From Streptomyces rishiriensis (GTDB taxonomy: Bacteria > Actinomycetota > Actinomycetes > Streptomycetales > Streptomycetaceae), in contig NZ_BEWA01000012.1 in NCBI RefSeq assembly GCF_003112535.1, positions 310,001-374,000 on the forward strand: a DNA stretch of 64,000 nt. The letters run 5' to 3'. The notes under the pieces were generated by a model, which did no database searches, had not been told where the DNA came from, and saw only the letters and a program-made list of their open reading frames with translations. Position 1 is the first letter of the stretch. Each line of letters opens with the position of its first letter. This document shows positions 1 through 7,350 of the stretch, one piece after another. Made by a program: the position numbers and the translations under genes.

Positions 1-21
1 GGGTCGCGGTGAAGTGGTACG

Positions 22-432
22 TCACTTCCCAAGTCGGACGTCGTCGCCGACCGGTTGCCGCCCCAAACCCATAGTGGCGCAGATCACAGCGAGTGCCATG
101 CCACCGAGCAGGAAGAGATACGAGCCGCCTCCCGCGCCGAACAGGAAGTCGCCCTCGGGGCGCCCCGCGGTGCACAGCACGACGGAGACCATCCAGCCGA
201 CCGCGGGCGCGACGGCCCCGGCACGGCTGTCGAGGGCCCGCGCGCCGCCGACGAACAGTCCGGCCGCGCCCACGAGCGCGAGGAGCAGACCGCCGGGGAA
301 CGAGCCGGCCTGGACGAGTGCGCCGGCGACGCCGACGACCGCGCCGAGCAGCAGGAGTCCCGCACAGGCGGCGATCCGTCCGGCGGGGGGCATCCGCAGC
401 GGCTGGGCGAGCATCGAGCCACGGTCGGACAT
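22..432 (-). CDS. Small four-helix membrane protein, DUF6113-like
   Basis: Predicted 136-residue integral membrane protein of unknown function. Four hydrophobic segments are visible at about residues 19-40, 47-66, 73-90 and 103-123, joined by short loops, with a charged C-terminal tail. The ATG overlaps the mshB stop codon (TGATG), so it is translationally coupled to mshB and probably cotranscribed with it. It resembles the DUF6113 family that I associate with this position beside mshB in Streptomyces. No enzymatic motif is seen. The two-gene arrangement suggests a role linked to mycothiol or its membrane context, but that is inference from position only. Confidence 0.75.
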   Translation of the reverse strand: MSDRGSMLAQPLRMPPAGRIAACAGLLLLGAVVGVAGALVQAGSFPGGLLLALVGAAGLFVGGARALDSRAGAVAPAVGWMVSVVLCTAGRPEGDFLFGAGGGSYLFLLGGMALAVICATMGLGRQPVGDDVRLGK

Positions 433-1307
433 CAGACCGTCCCCGCCGTGTCGCCGACGCCCGCGAAGAGGTCGGTCTCCCTCTTCCCGGCGGACTCCCC
501 GCGCACGAGCTCGTAGTACTCGGCCGGGAAGAGAGGCTGGGCGAGCTCGTTGGACAGAACGAAGTACCGGTCGCCCGGGGCGACTTCGATCTGGGTGGCG
601 TGCGCGCGCATCGCGGCGGCCTTCGCGGCGGCGGGAGCGCCCGTGCCGTCGATCTCGGCGGTGACGCGTTCGTCGTCCACGACGCCCGGCACGTCGGAGA
701 CGACGGCGCTCCTGGTGAAGGGGAGCGCCGGCAGCTCGTCGCGGAGCCGGGCGAAGGCGTCGTCGGCGACGGAGCGCGGGACGCGGTTCCAGTACACCTT
801 GGGGATGCGCCATCCGGCGGCCTCGGCCAGCTCCACGGCTCGCATGGCGACGCGGTGGGCCTGGATGTGGTCGGGGTGGCCGTAGCCGCCGTCGTCGTCG
901 TAGGTGACGAGGACCTGCGGGCGCACCTCCATGATCACCTCGACGAGGGACGCGGCGGCGGCGTCGACGTCGGCCTGCCAGAAGCACGCGGGGTCGTCGT
1001 TGTCGGCCAGGCCCATCATCCCGGAGTCGCCGTAGCGGCCGGGGCCGCCGAGCAGCCTGAAGTCGTCGACGCCGAGCTCGGCCATGGCGGCGGCGAGCTC
1101 ACCTCTGCGGTGCTCCCCGAGAGCGGCGCCGGTCAGCTCCCGCAGCTGCGGCGGGATGACCTCGCCACGCTCGCCGAGGGTGCAGGTGACCAGCGTCACG
1201 TGGACGCCCTCGGCCGCGTACCTGGCCATGGTCGCGCCGTTGTTGATCGACTCGTCGTCCGGGTGCGCGTGCACCAGCAGCAGACGCCGCGCGGGCAGTT
1301 CCGTCAT
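432..1307 (-). CDS. mshB: N-acetyl-GlcN-inositol deacetylase (mycothiol biosynthesis)
   Basis: Zinc-dependent deacetylase that converts GlcNAc-Ins to GlcN-Ins in mycothiol biosynthesis; cytoplasmic. The 291-residue product has the PIG-L/MshB signature AHPDDE at residues 14-19 (zinc ligands His15 and Asp18, catalytic base Asp17) and GHPDH at 143-147, whose His147 is the third zinc ligand. Length matches the family (about 290-300 residues). A paralogous mycothiol-conjugate amidase (Mca) shares these motifs, but the short length and the companion DUF6113 gene fit MshB. The start at 1307 is the first ATG in a compact N-terminus, with a weak purine-rich upstream stretch. Confidence 0.93.
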   Translation of the reverse strand: MTELPARRLLLVHAHPDDESINNGATMARYAAEGVHVTLVTCTLGERGEVIPPQLRELTGAALGEHRRGELAAAMAELGVDDFRLLGGPGRYGDSGMMGLADNDDPACFWQADVDAAAASLVEVIMEVRPQVLVTYDDDGGYGHPDHIQAHRVAMRAVELAEAAGWRIPKVYWNRVPRSVADDAFARLRDELPALPFTRSAVVSDVPGVVDDERVTAEIDGTGAPAAAKAAAMRAHATQIEVAPGDRYFVLSNELAQPLFPAEYYELVRGESAGKRETDLFAGVGDTAGTV

Positions 1308-1407
1308 GGGCCCACCCTACGAGGCGACCCCCCTCCACCGGTCACGCACCCGCCCGCCGCGCCTCGCCGTCGAGCACGTGGGCGACGGCCAGGGCGACCG
1401 GCGAGTC

Positions 1408-1764
1408 TCAGGCGCCTTCTCGGCCGCCCGTGAAGATCGCTTCGGCCGACGACACGGTGACGGCTCGGGTGAGCCAGTCCCGCAAAAGGCCGGGGTCGTC
1501 GCAGCCGGTGATGCGTTCGCGCACCTCGTCGGAGACGTCGAGGCCACGCGCCTCCAGGACCAGCACGATGTCCTCGGCACGCCCTTGGGCGCGACCCTCG
1601 TCACGGAACTCTTCGAAGATGTACGACTTGTAGAAGGAAAGGTCCACGGCCACCAGGTTCCTCCAGAGTTCCCCGGCCGGGCGATTGACGCCGAGCCCTT
1701 GTGTGAACAGGCCGGGGTACTCCTGGAAGATGCGGTGCATCGCCTCGTGGGACGAGTTGACCAT
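1408..1764 (-). pseudogene. Internally deleted Rpn/PD-(D/E)XK-like protein remnant
   Basis: The 118-residue ORF is open and has a plausible ribosome site (AAGGAAA) before ATG 1764. It joins what look like the two ends of a longer Streptomyces family. The first 20 residues (MVNSSHEAMHRIFQEYPGLF) match the N-terminus as I remember it. The rest, from GELWRNLVAVDLSFYKS on, matches the C-terminal part with the DEGRAQGRAEDIV helix and the DVSDEVRERITGCDDPGLLR segment. Full-length relatives are about 300 residues, with the nuclease-like core between these ends. That core (about 170-200 residues) is missing here, apparently by an in-frame deletion. It could be non-functional or a retained C-terminal fragment. 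Confidence 0.6.
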
Positions 1765-1788
1765 GCGTTTTCCTTGCTTGTGGGGTCT

Positions 1789-2658
1789 TCAGAGGGTCGG
1801 CGCCGACTGCTCCCTGCAGTCACGGCAGCGGGCGCCTGGCTCGGGTGAGCGGATGCCCCGGTCGCAGCCGTCGCAGTTCCGCATCCGGTGCGGGGCGGGC
1901 GACGGTGGGGCCGCGGGCCCGCGGAACGGTGGCGGCGGTGGCAGCAGGGCTGTGAGCCGGTGGGCCAGAAGGGCGACAGGGCGGCGCACTCCCTCGGGCG
2001 GAAGGTCGGCCGTGAGGGCCTGGCGTACGGCGGCTGGGCTGACGTCCCGCTCCAGCCAGGCGGCGACGCCGGGGGCGAGGTGGGCGGTGTCGCAGGCGGA
2101 GAGGAGGAGGCCGGGATCGTGTCGGCGCAGGCCGGCAAGGATGTCCGTCGCCGCCTGGAGGAGAGCGGGGGCGGGGTAGCCGGGGCGCGGGACGGCGGGG
2201 AGCGGCTTGCGGGGTGCGCGCGTCCTCGGCTTGGCGGGGGTCGGGGTGTCGTGGGCGTGTTCGGCGGCTGCCGGGCTGCGGTCGTGGCGGCCGGGCTGGT
2301 TGCAGGAGACCGTGCGGGTGACGATGCGGCCGCCCGGGATCCGGGAGCGCTCGCGGCGCAGATACCCGTGGGACTCCAGTTCGCGCAGGGCGGCGGCGAT
2401 ACGGGTGGCGCCCTCGGGGAAGCGGGCGCTGAGGGACTTGATGTCGACGCGGGCGCCCTTGGGCAGCGACTGGATGTGCACGCCCAGCCCGATCGCCAGG
2501 AGCGAGAGCTCCCGGTGCTGGGCCAGGTGGTTGCCGATCACCGTGAAGCGGGTGGTGTGACGGGCGTTGTCGTGGGTCAGACCGCCCGCGCGGGGGTGGT
2601 TTTTGCCCGCGTTACGGGACTCGGCGCATGAGGGCGCGCTAGGGTTTTGCGTATCCAT
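1789..2658 (-). CDS. Winged-helix DNA-binding protein with C-terminal zinc-ribbon-like motif
   Basis: The 289-residue protein starts at ATG 2658, chosen because AGGAG lies 8 bases upstream; the longer open frame reads into non-coding sequence. Residues about 30-95 form a helix-turn-helix/winged-helix region (a SLSARFPEG...AALRELESHGYLRRERSR pattern), typical of small Streptomyces replication or transfer-type regulators. A proline-rich linker follows, then a helical C-terminal half. The last 35 residues carry CDGCDRG and CRDCREQ, two CxxC pairs that probably bind zinc. The gene sits alone, facing the ATPase gene at 2997. The target is unknown. Confidence 0.75.
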   Translation of the reverse strand: MDTQNPSAPSCAESRNAGKNHPRAGGLTHDNARHTTRFTVIGNHLAQHRELSLLAIGLGVHIQSLPKGARVDIKSLSARFPEGATRIAAALRELESHGYLRRERSRIPGGRIVTRTVSCNQPGRHDRSPAAAEHAHDTPTPAKPRTRAPRKPLPAVPRPGYPAPALLQAATDILAGLRRHDPGLLLSACDTAHLAPGVAAWLERDVSPAAVRQALTADLPPEGVRRPVALLAHRLTALLPPPPPFRGPAAPPSPAPHRMRNCDGCDRGIRSPEPGARCRDCREQSAPTL

Positions 2659-2996
2659 CGGGAAGCTCCTACTTCCTCGGTGGTCAGGCCCTCGCACTGG
2701 GATTGCCGTCCCGGCGGGGGCCGTCGCATGTCTGCGGCTGTGATGCTGCTTCGGGGTCCTGCACTGGGGTCCTGCGTTGCGCTGAGCGTAAGGCAGGCAA
2801 CCCGTCACGAATCCAGTCGAGTTGGGCATATTCACTCGCGGGAGTGAGTTTGCTCGACGGGCGGGAGGGGTGGGGCTTGGTCGGGTCCTTTCTCCGCGGT
2901 CGTGGTTCTTTGGAGAGAGCGCCCCTGGCACCGAAGCGCGAGAATCCGGGCTCCGGTGACGGACGCGCGCCATGTCCCGTCCTGGCCTTCCGGCGG
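2659..2996. promoter_or_regulatory. Intergenic region with inverted repeat upstream of the HTH gene
   Basis: No gene is supported in these 338 bases. The notable element is a perfect inverted repeat TCACTC-GCGG-GAGTGA at 2832-2847, about 175 bases upstream of the HTH start at 2658 in locally AT-richer sequence. It may be an operator for the HTH protein or a short stem-loop. The remainder reads as G-rich leader sequence. Confidence 0.4.
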
Positions 2997-3464
2997 TCAG
3001 GAGTCGTAGCGGCTCTGAGCGTCCTCCGGCGGGAACACGACCTCGGCCCAGACCGTCTTGCGCGGGCGTAGCTCCGGAGCCCAGCCCCACCGGTCGGCGA
3101 GCGCCTCGACCAGGAGCAGCCCACGGCCGGACTCGGCGCCGGCGTCGGGGCCGGGGCCCGAGTGCGGCGGCCGGGGAGGGCGGTCACCCGCCGTGTCGGT
3201 CACCTCGACGCGCAGCGTGTGCGCGATGACGTAGAGCGTGAGCCTGAAGTCCCGGCCCGGCACGCGCCCGTGGGTCACCGCGTTCGCCGCGAGTTCGGCG
3301 ACGATCTGGCCGGCCGGGTCCGCCGGGATTCCCCAGGAGCGCAGTTGCTCGACGGTCAGCAGACGGGCGAGGCGCGCTCCGCGAGGCGTGGGAGACAACC
3401 GCACGCTGAAGTTGCGGAAGTACTGGCCGGGTCGGTTCCCGGAGAAGACGGATTCCTGGATCAC
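2997..3464 (-). CDS. Anti-sigma-factor-type histidine kinase-like ATPase
   Basis: The 155-residue single-domain HATPase_c_2 protein belongs to the SpoIIAB/RsbW-like ATP-binding group abundant in Streptomyces. The N-box region AELAANAVTHGR (about residues 57-68) and the later GRGLLLVEALADRWGW motif (about 113-128) are present; these bind ATP and Mg. There is no histidine phosphoacceptor domain, so it probably acts as a switch kinase or a partner rather than a two-component sensor. The start is GTG 3464. It is divergently transcribed from the WhiJ-type HTH gene at 3584, a conserved trio arrangement (ATPase, HTH/DUF5753, DUF397) that suggests one regulatory module. Confidence 0.85.
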   Translation of the reverse strand: MIQESVFSGNRPGQYFRNFSVRLSPTPRGARLARLLTVEQLRSWGIPADPAGQIVAELAANAVTHGRVPGRDFRLTLYVIAHTLRVEVTDTAGDRPPRPPHSGPGPDAGAESGRGLLLVEALADRWGWAPELRPRKTVWAEVVFPPEDAQSRYDS

Positions 3465-3518
3465 GTCACTCAGAGTGGCCGTTCCCGCTTACCGTGAACA
3501 GTGAGGGAGCCGTTGCGT

Positions 3519-3554
3519 ACGGTGACCGTCCGGGCGTTGTCCGGGCGTGTCCGG
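3519..3554. promoter_or_regulatory. Candidate operator: palindrome plus GTCCGGGCGT direct repeats
   Basis: Between the divergent ATPase and HTH genes there is a perfect palindrome ACGGTGACCGT (3519-3529). Two copies of GTCCGGGCGT follow (3528-3537 and 3539-3548), then a partial third copy GTCCGG (3549-3554). The spacing is 11 then 10 bases, about one helical turn. The last repeat ends 29 bases before the HTH start, so autoregulation by that HTH protein is a reasonable guess. Confidence 0.4.
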
Positions 3555-3583
3555 ACTGTCGGTTCGGTGGCGGAGGGATGCGA

Positions 3584-4462
3584 ATGACGCAGGTGAACGG
3601 CAAGCCGGTCCAGCTCAAGGAGGAGGCGGACGAGCCTGGCTGGGAGGTGGACCCGGACGACGACTGGGGCGTCGCCGTCGTGGAGACGGTGGGGCGACAG
3701 CTGAAGCTGCGGCGAGAGGCCGTGGGGATGCGCGCGGCCGAGTTCGGGCTGGCGGTCGGGTACGGCGAGGACCTGGTCTACAAGATCGAGAGCGGGAAGC
3801 GGATCCCCCGCCCCGAGTACCTGGACAAGGCCGACAAGGTGTTGGGGGCGGGCGGGCTGCTCTCGGCGATGAAGGAGGACGTGAAGAAGGTCCGGTACCC
3901 CAAGAACGTCCGCGAGATCGCCAAGTTGGAGGCGCAGGCGGTCGAGCTCGGGGTGTACGTCGGGCTCAGCCTGCATGGGCTGTTGCAGACGCCGGAGCAC
4001 GCGCGGGCGCTGTTCGAGGTCTGGCAGCCCGTCTACTCACCGGAGGAGGCGGAGCGGCGGGTGGCTGCCCGTATGGCCCGGAAATCGATCTTCGAGCGGT
4101 CACCCGCCCCCGCTCTCAGCTTCGTCCAGGAAGAGGCGACACTGCGTCGGCCGGTCGGAGGCACAATGGTGTGGCGTCGGCAGCTCGAACATCTGCTGGA
4201 GGTGGGCCGGTTGCGCCACGTCACGCTTCAGGTGATGCCGACGAGCTCCGAGGCTCACCCTGGGCTGAGCGGAAAGATCGAGGTGCTGAAGTTCCCGGAC
4301 GGCACGGCAGTGGGCCGTTCCGACGGCGCGTACAACGGCCGACCGATCTCGGATCCGAAGCAGCTGCGAATCCTCGAACTGCGGTATGGCACCATCCGGG
4401 CCCAGGCTCTCACGCCACGGGAGTCGCTGACCTTCATCGAACAACTGCTGGGAGAGACATGA
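3584..4462 (+). CDS. WhiJ-type XRE-family HTH regulator with DUF5753 domain
   Basis: The 292-residue regulator has an N-terminal XRE-like helix-turn-helix (about residues 35-95, including AEFGLAVGYGEDLVYKIESG) and a C-terminal DUF5753 domain (about 110-285). This is the architecture of WhiJ and its many paralogues in Streptomyces, which act with DUF397 partners in development. ATG 3584 is chosen over ATG 3578 because GGAGGG at 3572-3577 would then be spaced 6-7 bases upstream. Its TGA overlaps the ATG of the next gene (ATGA), so the two are translationally coupled. The ligand or signal is unknown. Confidence 0.9.
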   Translation: MTQVNGKPVQLKEEADEPGWEVDPDDDWGVAVVETVGRQLKLRREAVGMRAAEFGLAVGYGEDLVYKIESGKRIPRPEYLDKADKVLGAGGLLSAMKEDVKKVRYPKNVREIAKLEAQAVELGVYVGLSLHGLLQTPEHARALFEVWQPVYSPEEAERRVAARMARKSIFERSPAPALSFVQEEATLRRPVGGTMVWRRQLEHLLEVGRLRHVTLQVMPTSSEAHPGLSGKIEVLKFPDGTAVGRSDGAYNGRPISDPKQLRILELRYGTIRAQALTPRESLTFIEQLLGET

Positions 4463-4668
4463 TCCACAAGGGTTCCGCTGGAGAGAACTCCGAGTTGGCG
4501 TGGTTCAAGAGCAGCTACAGCGACGGCCCTGACGGAGACTCCTGCGTCGAGATCGCCACCACCCCCGCCCTCATCCACGTCCGTGACTCCAAGCACACCG
4601 CCGGCCCCCGCCTCCGGCTCTCGCCGAAGGCCTGGGCCGACTTCGTGCCGTACGCGTCCAGGGGCTGA
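4459..4668 (+). CDS. DUF397 protein, WhiJ-system partner
   Basis: The 69-residue DUF397 protein has the family hallmarks LAWFKSSYSD, SCVEIA, VRDSK and a C-terminal segment ending near WADFVPYA. DUF397 proteins are small partners encoded beside WhiJ-like HTH regulators and are thought to modulate them. The ATG overlaps the stop of the HTH gene by four bases, so stoichiometric production is likely. No signal peptide or membrane segment is seen. It is too short and divergent to predict its binding site on the partner. Confidence 0.9.
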   Translation: MIHKGSAGENSELAWFKSSYSDGPDGDSCVEIATTPALIHVRDSKHTAGPRLRLSPKAWADFVPYASRG

Positions 4669-4683
4669 CGGTCCGCTCGACCG

Positions 4684-4878
4684 TCAGAACTTGATGCTGC
4701 CGATCATGCTGGCCACGCTCGTGGTCAGATCGCTGATCGTGGGCGCGATCGTCGAGGAGGCCAGGTAGAAGCCGAGCAGGATGCAGACGACAGCGTGACC
4801 GCCCTTCAGTCCCGACTTCTTGACCAGCAGGAAGACGACGATCGCCAGCAGCACCACCGCCGAAATCGAGAGTGCCAC
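4684..4878 (-). CDS. Small hydrophobic membrane protein (64 aa)
   Basis: The 64-residue hydrophobic protein has a first transmembrane segment at about residues 3-20 (SISAVVLLAIVVFLLV), a basic loop KKSGLKGG, and a second hydrophobic region at about 28-44 (HAVVCILLGFYLAS). A more polar C-terminus (TISDLTTSVASMIGSIKF) follows. The start at 4878 is supported by GGAGGTG 8-14 bases upstream. It looks like a conserved small Streptomyces membrane protein. It is convergent with the DUF397 gene and divergent from the peptidase gene. No function can be assigned. Confidence 0.75.
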   Translation of the reverse strand: MALSISAVVLLAIVVFLLVKKSGLKGGHAVVCILLGFYLASSTIAPTISDLTTSVASMIGSIKF

Positions 4879-4964
4879 GGCGGCTCACCTCCAAGGACCC
4901 GGGAACGTGGGGGACGACAGACCGAGGGAACTGGTAAATCCATACATCAGCCAGCAGGTTGATA

Positions 4965-4999
4965 CCCACACAGCGCTAGTGATCATAACTATGTGTGGG
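4965..4999. promoter_or_regulatory. 8-bp inverted repeat in divergent promoter region
   Basis: CCCACACA (4965-4972) and TGTGTGGG (4992-4999) form a perfect inverted repeat separated by 19 AT-rich bases. It lies between the divergent small membrane protein gene and the peptidase gene, in the least GC-rich stretch nearby (about 4935-4995). This is a likely promoter/operator region; the binding protein is unknown. Confidence 0.4.
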
Positions 5000-5037
5000 C
5001 GCGCATCTCTCGGCGCACAGCCGCACAAGGGGGGAGC

Positions 5038-5061
5038 ATGGCCAATATGGTCGGGGGATGA
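5038..5061 (+). CDS. Seven-codon minicistron overlapping the peptidase start
   Basis: ATG 5038 is preceded by a strong purine-rich ribosome site (AAGGGGGGAG, 5027-5036). It opens a seven-codon frame (MANMVGG) whose TGA at 5059-5061 overlaps the ATG of the peptidase at 5058 as ATGA. The peptidase itself has only GGGGG immediately upstream, inside this minicistron. The layout suggests translational coupling through a short leader peptide. It could also be chance, with ribosomes using 5058 directly. Confidence 0.4.
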   Translation: MANMVGG

Positions 5062-7184
5062 CGACCGACTCCGGCTCCTTCCCCCGCAGGCACGCCCGCA
5101 CCCAGCGTTTCACCCTCGGCGCGCCGCGTTCGTTCACGGTGGCCCCCGACGGCTCACGGGTCGTCTTCCTGCGGTCCGGCTCCGGCACGGACCGTGCGGG
5201 AGCCCTGTGGGTGCTCGATCCGGCCGATGGCACGGAACGCCTCGCCGCCGACCCGGGCGCTCTGCTCGGCGGCGCCTCGGAGGACCTCTCGCCCCAGGAA
5301 CGGGCACGCCGCGAACGCAGCCGCGAGGGGGGCGCCGGCATCGTCGGCTACGCCACCGACGAGGCCGCTGAGCTGGCGTCTTTCGCCTTGTCAGGGCGGC
5401 TTTTCACGGCCGAGTTGCGGGCCGGCACGGCCGCCGAACTCCAGGTCGCCGGGCCGGTGATCGACCCCCGGCCGTCTCCCGACGGGCGGCTCGTCGCCTA
5501 CGTCGCGGGAGGCGCCCTGCGGGTGGTGGGCGCCGGGGGCGAGGACGACCGGGCGGTGGCGGAGCCGGAATCGGACACGGTCTCCTATGGATTGGCCGAG
5601 TTCATCGCGGCGGAGGAGATGGGCCGACAGCGCGGCTTCTGGTGGGCCCCCGAGTCGGATCGGCTGCTGGTCGCGAGGGTGGACGACACGCCGGTGGAGC
5701 GGTGGTGGATCTCGGATCCGGCCCAGCCGAAACGTGACCCACAACACGTGCCCTATCCGGCTGCCGGGACGGCCAACGCGGAGGTGCGGCTGTTCGTGTT
5801 GGGGCTCGACGGCGTGCGCACCGAGGTCTCCTGGGACCGTTCGCGCTACCCGTATCTGGCGCGAGTGCACTGGTCAGGGGCGGGTGCGCCGCTGCTGCTC
5901 GTACAGGCGCGCGACCAGCGCAGTCAGCTGTTCCTGGCGGTGGACACCGACTCCGGGACGACCCGGATGGTGCATGCCGACGAAGATCGGATTTGGCTGG
6001 AACTCTTCCCCGGGGCGCCGTGCTGGAGCCCCTCCGGACAGCTGGTCCGGATCGCGGACGAGGGTGGGGCGCGTGTGCTCACCGTGGGCGAACGCCCGCT
6101 CACCGGAGCTCAGTTGCATGTGCGGGCGGTGCTGGACGTGACGGCGCACGACGTGCTGGTCTCGGCTTCCGCCGGGGAGGACGCGGCCACGCCGGAGATC
6201 GGCGAGGTGCACGTCTACCGCGTCAACGAGCTCGGCGTGGAGCGCCTCTCCCAGGAGCCCGGGGTGCACTCGGCGGTGCGTTCGGGGCCGGTGACCGTGA
6301 TGGTGTCGGCGGCGCCGGACCGGCCGGGGAGCGTGGCGCGGGTGCTGCGGGAGGGGAAACAGGCGACGACCGTCCGGTCATATGCCGAGGATCCCGGCCT
6401 GTCTGCCCGCGTGACGTTCACCGAAGGGGGCGCACGGCGCATCCCGTGCGCCGTGCTTATGCCGACGGACTACCCCGGTGACACCCCTCTGCCGGTCCTC
6501 CTGGACCCCTACGGCGGGCCGCACGGACAGCGGGTGCTGGCCGCGCACAACGCGCATCTGACCTCGCAGTGGTTCGCCGACCAGGGCTTCGCGGTGATCG
6601 TCGCCGACGGCCGGGGAACGCCGGGCCGCTCCCCCGCCTGGGAGAAGGCCATCAAGGACGACATCGCCGCGATCGTCCTGCAGGACCAGGTGGACGCCCT
6701 GCACGCGCTCGCCGAACGCTTCCCGCTCGACCTGACCCGGGTGGCCGTCCGCGGCTGGTCCTTCGGCGGCTACCTGGCCGCACTCGCCGCGTTGCGCCGC
6801 CCCGACGTCTTCCACGCGGCGGTGGTCGGCGCCCCGGTCACCGACCTGCGCCTGTACGACACGCACTACCAGGAGCGCTACCTCGGCCACCCCGGCGAGC
6901 GTCCCGAGGTCTACCGGCGCAACTCGCTGATCGACGACGAGGGTCTGGTGGACGCCGTCGAGCCGGCCCGCCCGATGCTGATCATCCACGGGCTGGCGGA
7001 CGACAACGTGGTGGTCGCCCACTCGCTGCGGCTGTCCTCGGCGCTGCTCGCGGCCGGCCGGCCGCACGAGGTGCTGCCGCTGTCGGGCGTGACGCACATG
7101 ACCCCGCAGGAGCGGGTCGCCGAGAACCTGCTGCACCTGCAGCTGGACTTCCTCCGCCGCTCCCTGGGCCTCGCGCGGCCCTGA
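5058..7184 (+). CDS. Dipeptidyl-peptidase-IV-like S9 serine peptidase
   Basis: The 708-residue prolyl-oligopeptidase-superfamily enzyme has an N-terminal beta-propeller (DPPIV_N, about residues 1-465) and a C-terminal alpha/beta-hydrolase domain. The nucleophile motif GWSFGGY places the serine at residue 568; the Asp lies in HGLADDN (648/649) and the His in GVTHMTP (680). The paired glutamates E186-E187 in AEFIAAEEMGRQ are the DPPIV element that binds the substrate N-terminus, so removal of N-terminal dipeptides is likely. No signal peptide is seen, so it is cytoplasmic. It lies beside two oligopeptide import operons and may trim imported peptides. Confidence 0.9.
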   Translation: MTTDSGSFPRRHARTQRFTLGAPRSFTVAPDGSRVVFLRSGSGTDRAGALWVLDPADGTERLAADPGALLGGASEDLSPQERARRERSREGGAGIVGYATDEAAELASFALSGRLFTAELRAGTAAELQVAGPVIDPRPSPDGRLVAYVAGGALRVVGAGGEDDRAVAEPESDTVSYGLAEFIAAEEMGRQRGFWWAPESDRLLVARVDDTPVERWWISDPAQPKRDPQHVPYPAAGTANAEVRLFVLGLDGVRTEVSWDRSRYPYLARVHWSGAGAPLLLVQARDQRSQLFLAVDTDSGTTRMVHADEDRIWLELFPGAPCWSPSGQLVRIADEGGARVLTVGERPLTGAQLHVRAVLDVTAHDVLVSASAGEDAATPEIGEVHVYRVNELGVERLSQEPGVHSAVRSGPVTVMVSAAPDRPGSVARVLREGKQATTVRSYAEDPGLSARVTFTEGGARRIPCAVLMPTDYPGDTPLPVLLDPYGGPHGQRVLAAHNAHLTSQWFADQGFAVIVADGRGTPGRSPAWEKAIKDDIAAIVLQDQVDALHALAERFPLDLTRVAVRGWSFGGYLAALAALRRPDVFHAAVVGAPVTDLRLYDTHYQERYLGHPGERPEVYRRNSLIDDEGLVDAVEPARPMLIIHGLADDNVVVAHSLRLSSALLAAGRPHEVLPLSGVTHMTPQERVAENLLHLQLDFLRRSLGLARP

Positions 7185-7191
7185 CACGGGC

Positions 7192-7227
7192 AACGGGCCG
7201 GGGCGACATGATGCGCCCCGGCCCGTT
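7192..7227. terminator. Strong hairpin, 14-bp arms
   Basis: The perfect inverted repeat AACGGGCCGGGGCG / CGCCCCGGCCCGTT has arms 7192-7205 and 7214-7227 and an 8-base loop. It starts 8 bases after the peptidase stop. It can also serve the importer operon that converges from 7351. Confidence 0.85.
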
Positions 7228-7350
7228 TACGGCACCCGCACGGCCGTACGCTGTCCAGCCTGACGCGTCCGTATATCGGAACCGGGTCGGTCAAGTTGCC
7301 TGCGTGTTAACGCGGTTGCTGTGCAAATGGGCCGGTGTGCCCCGCCCTGG

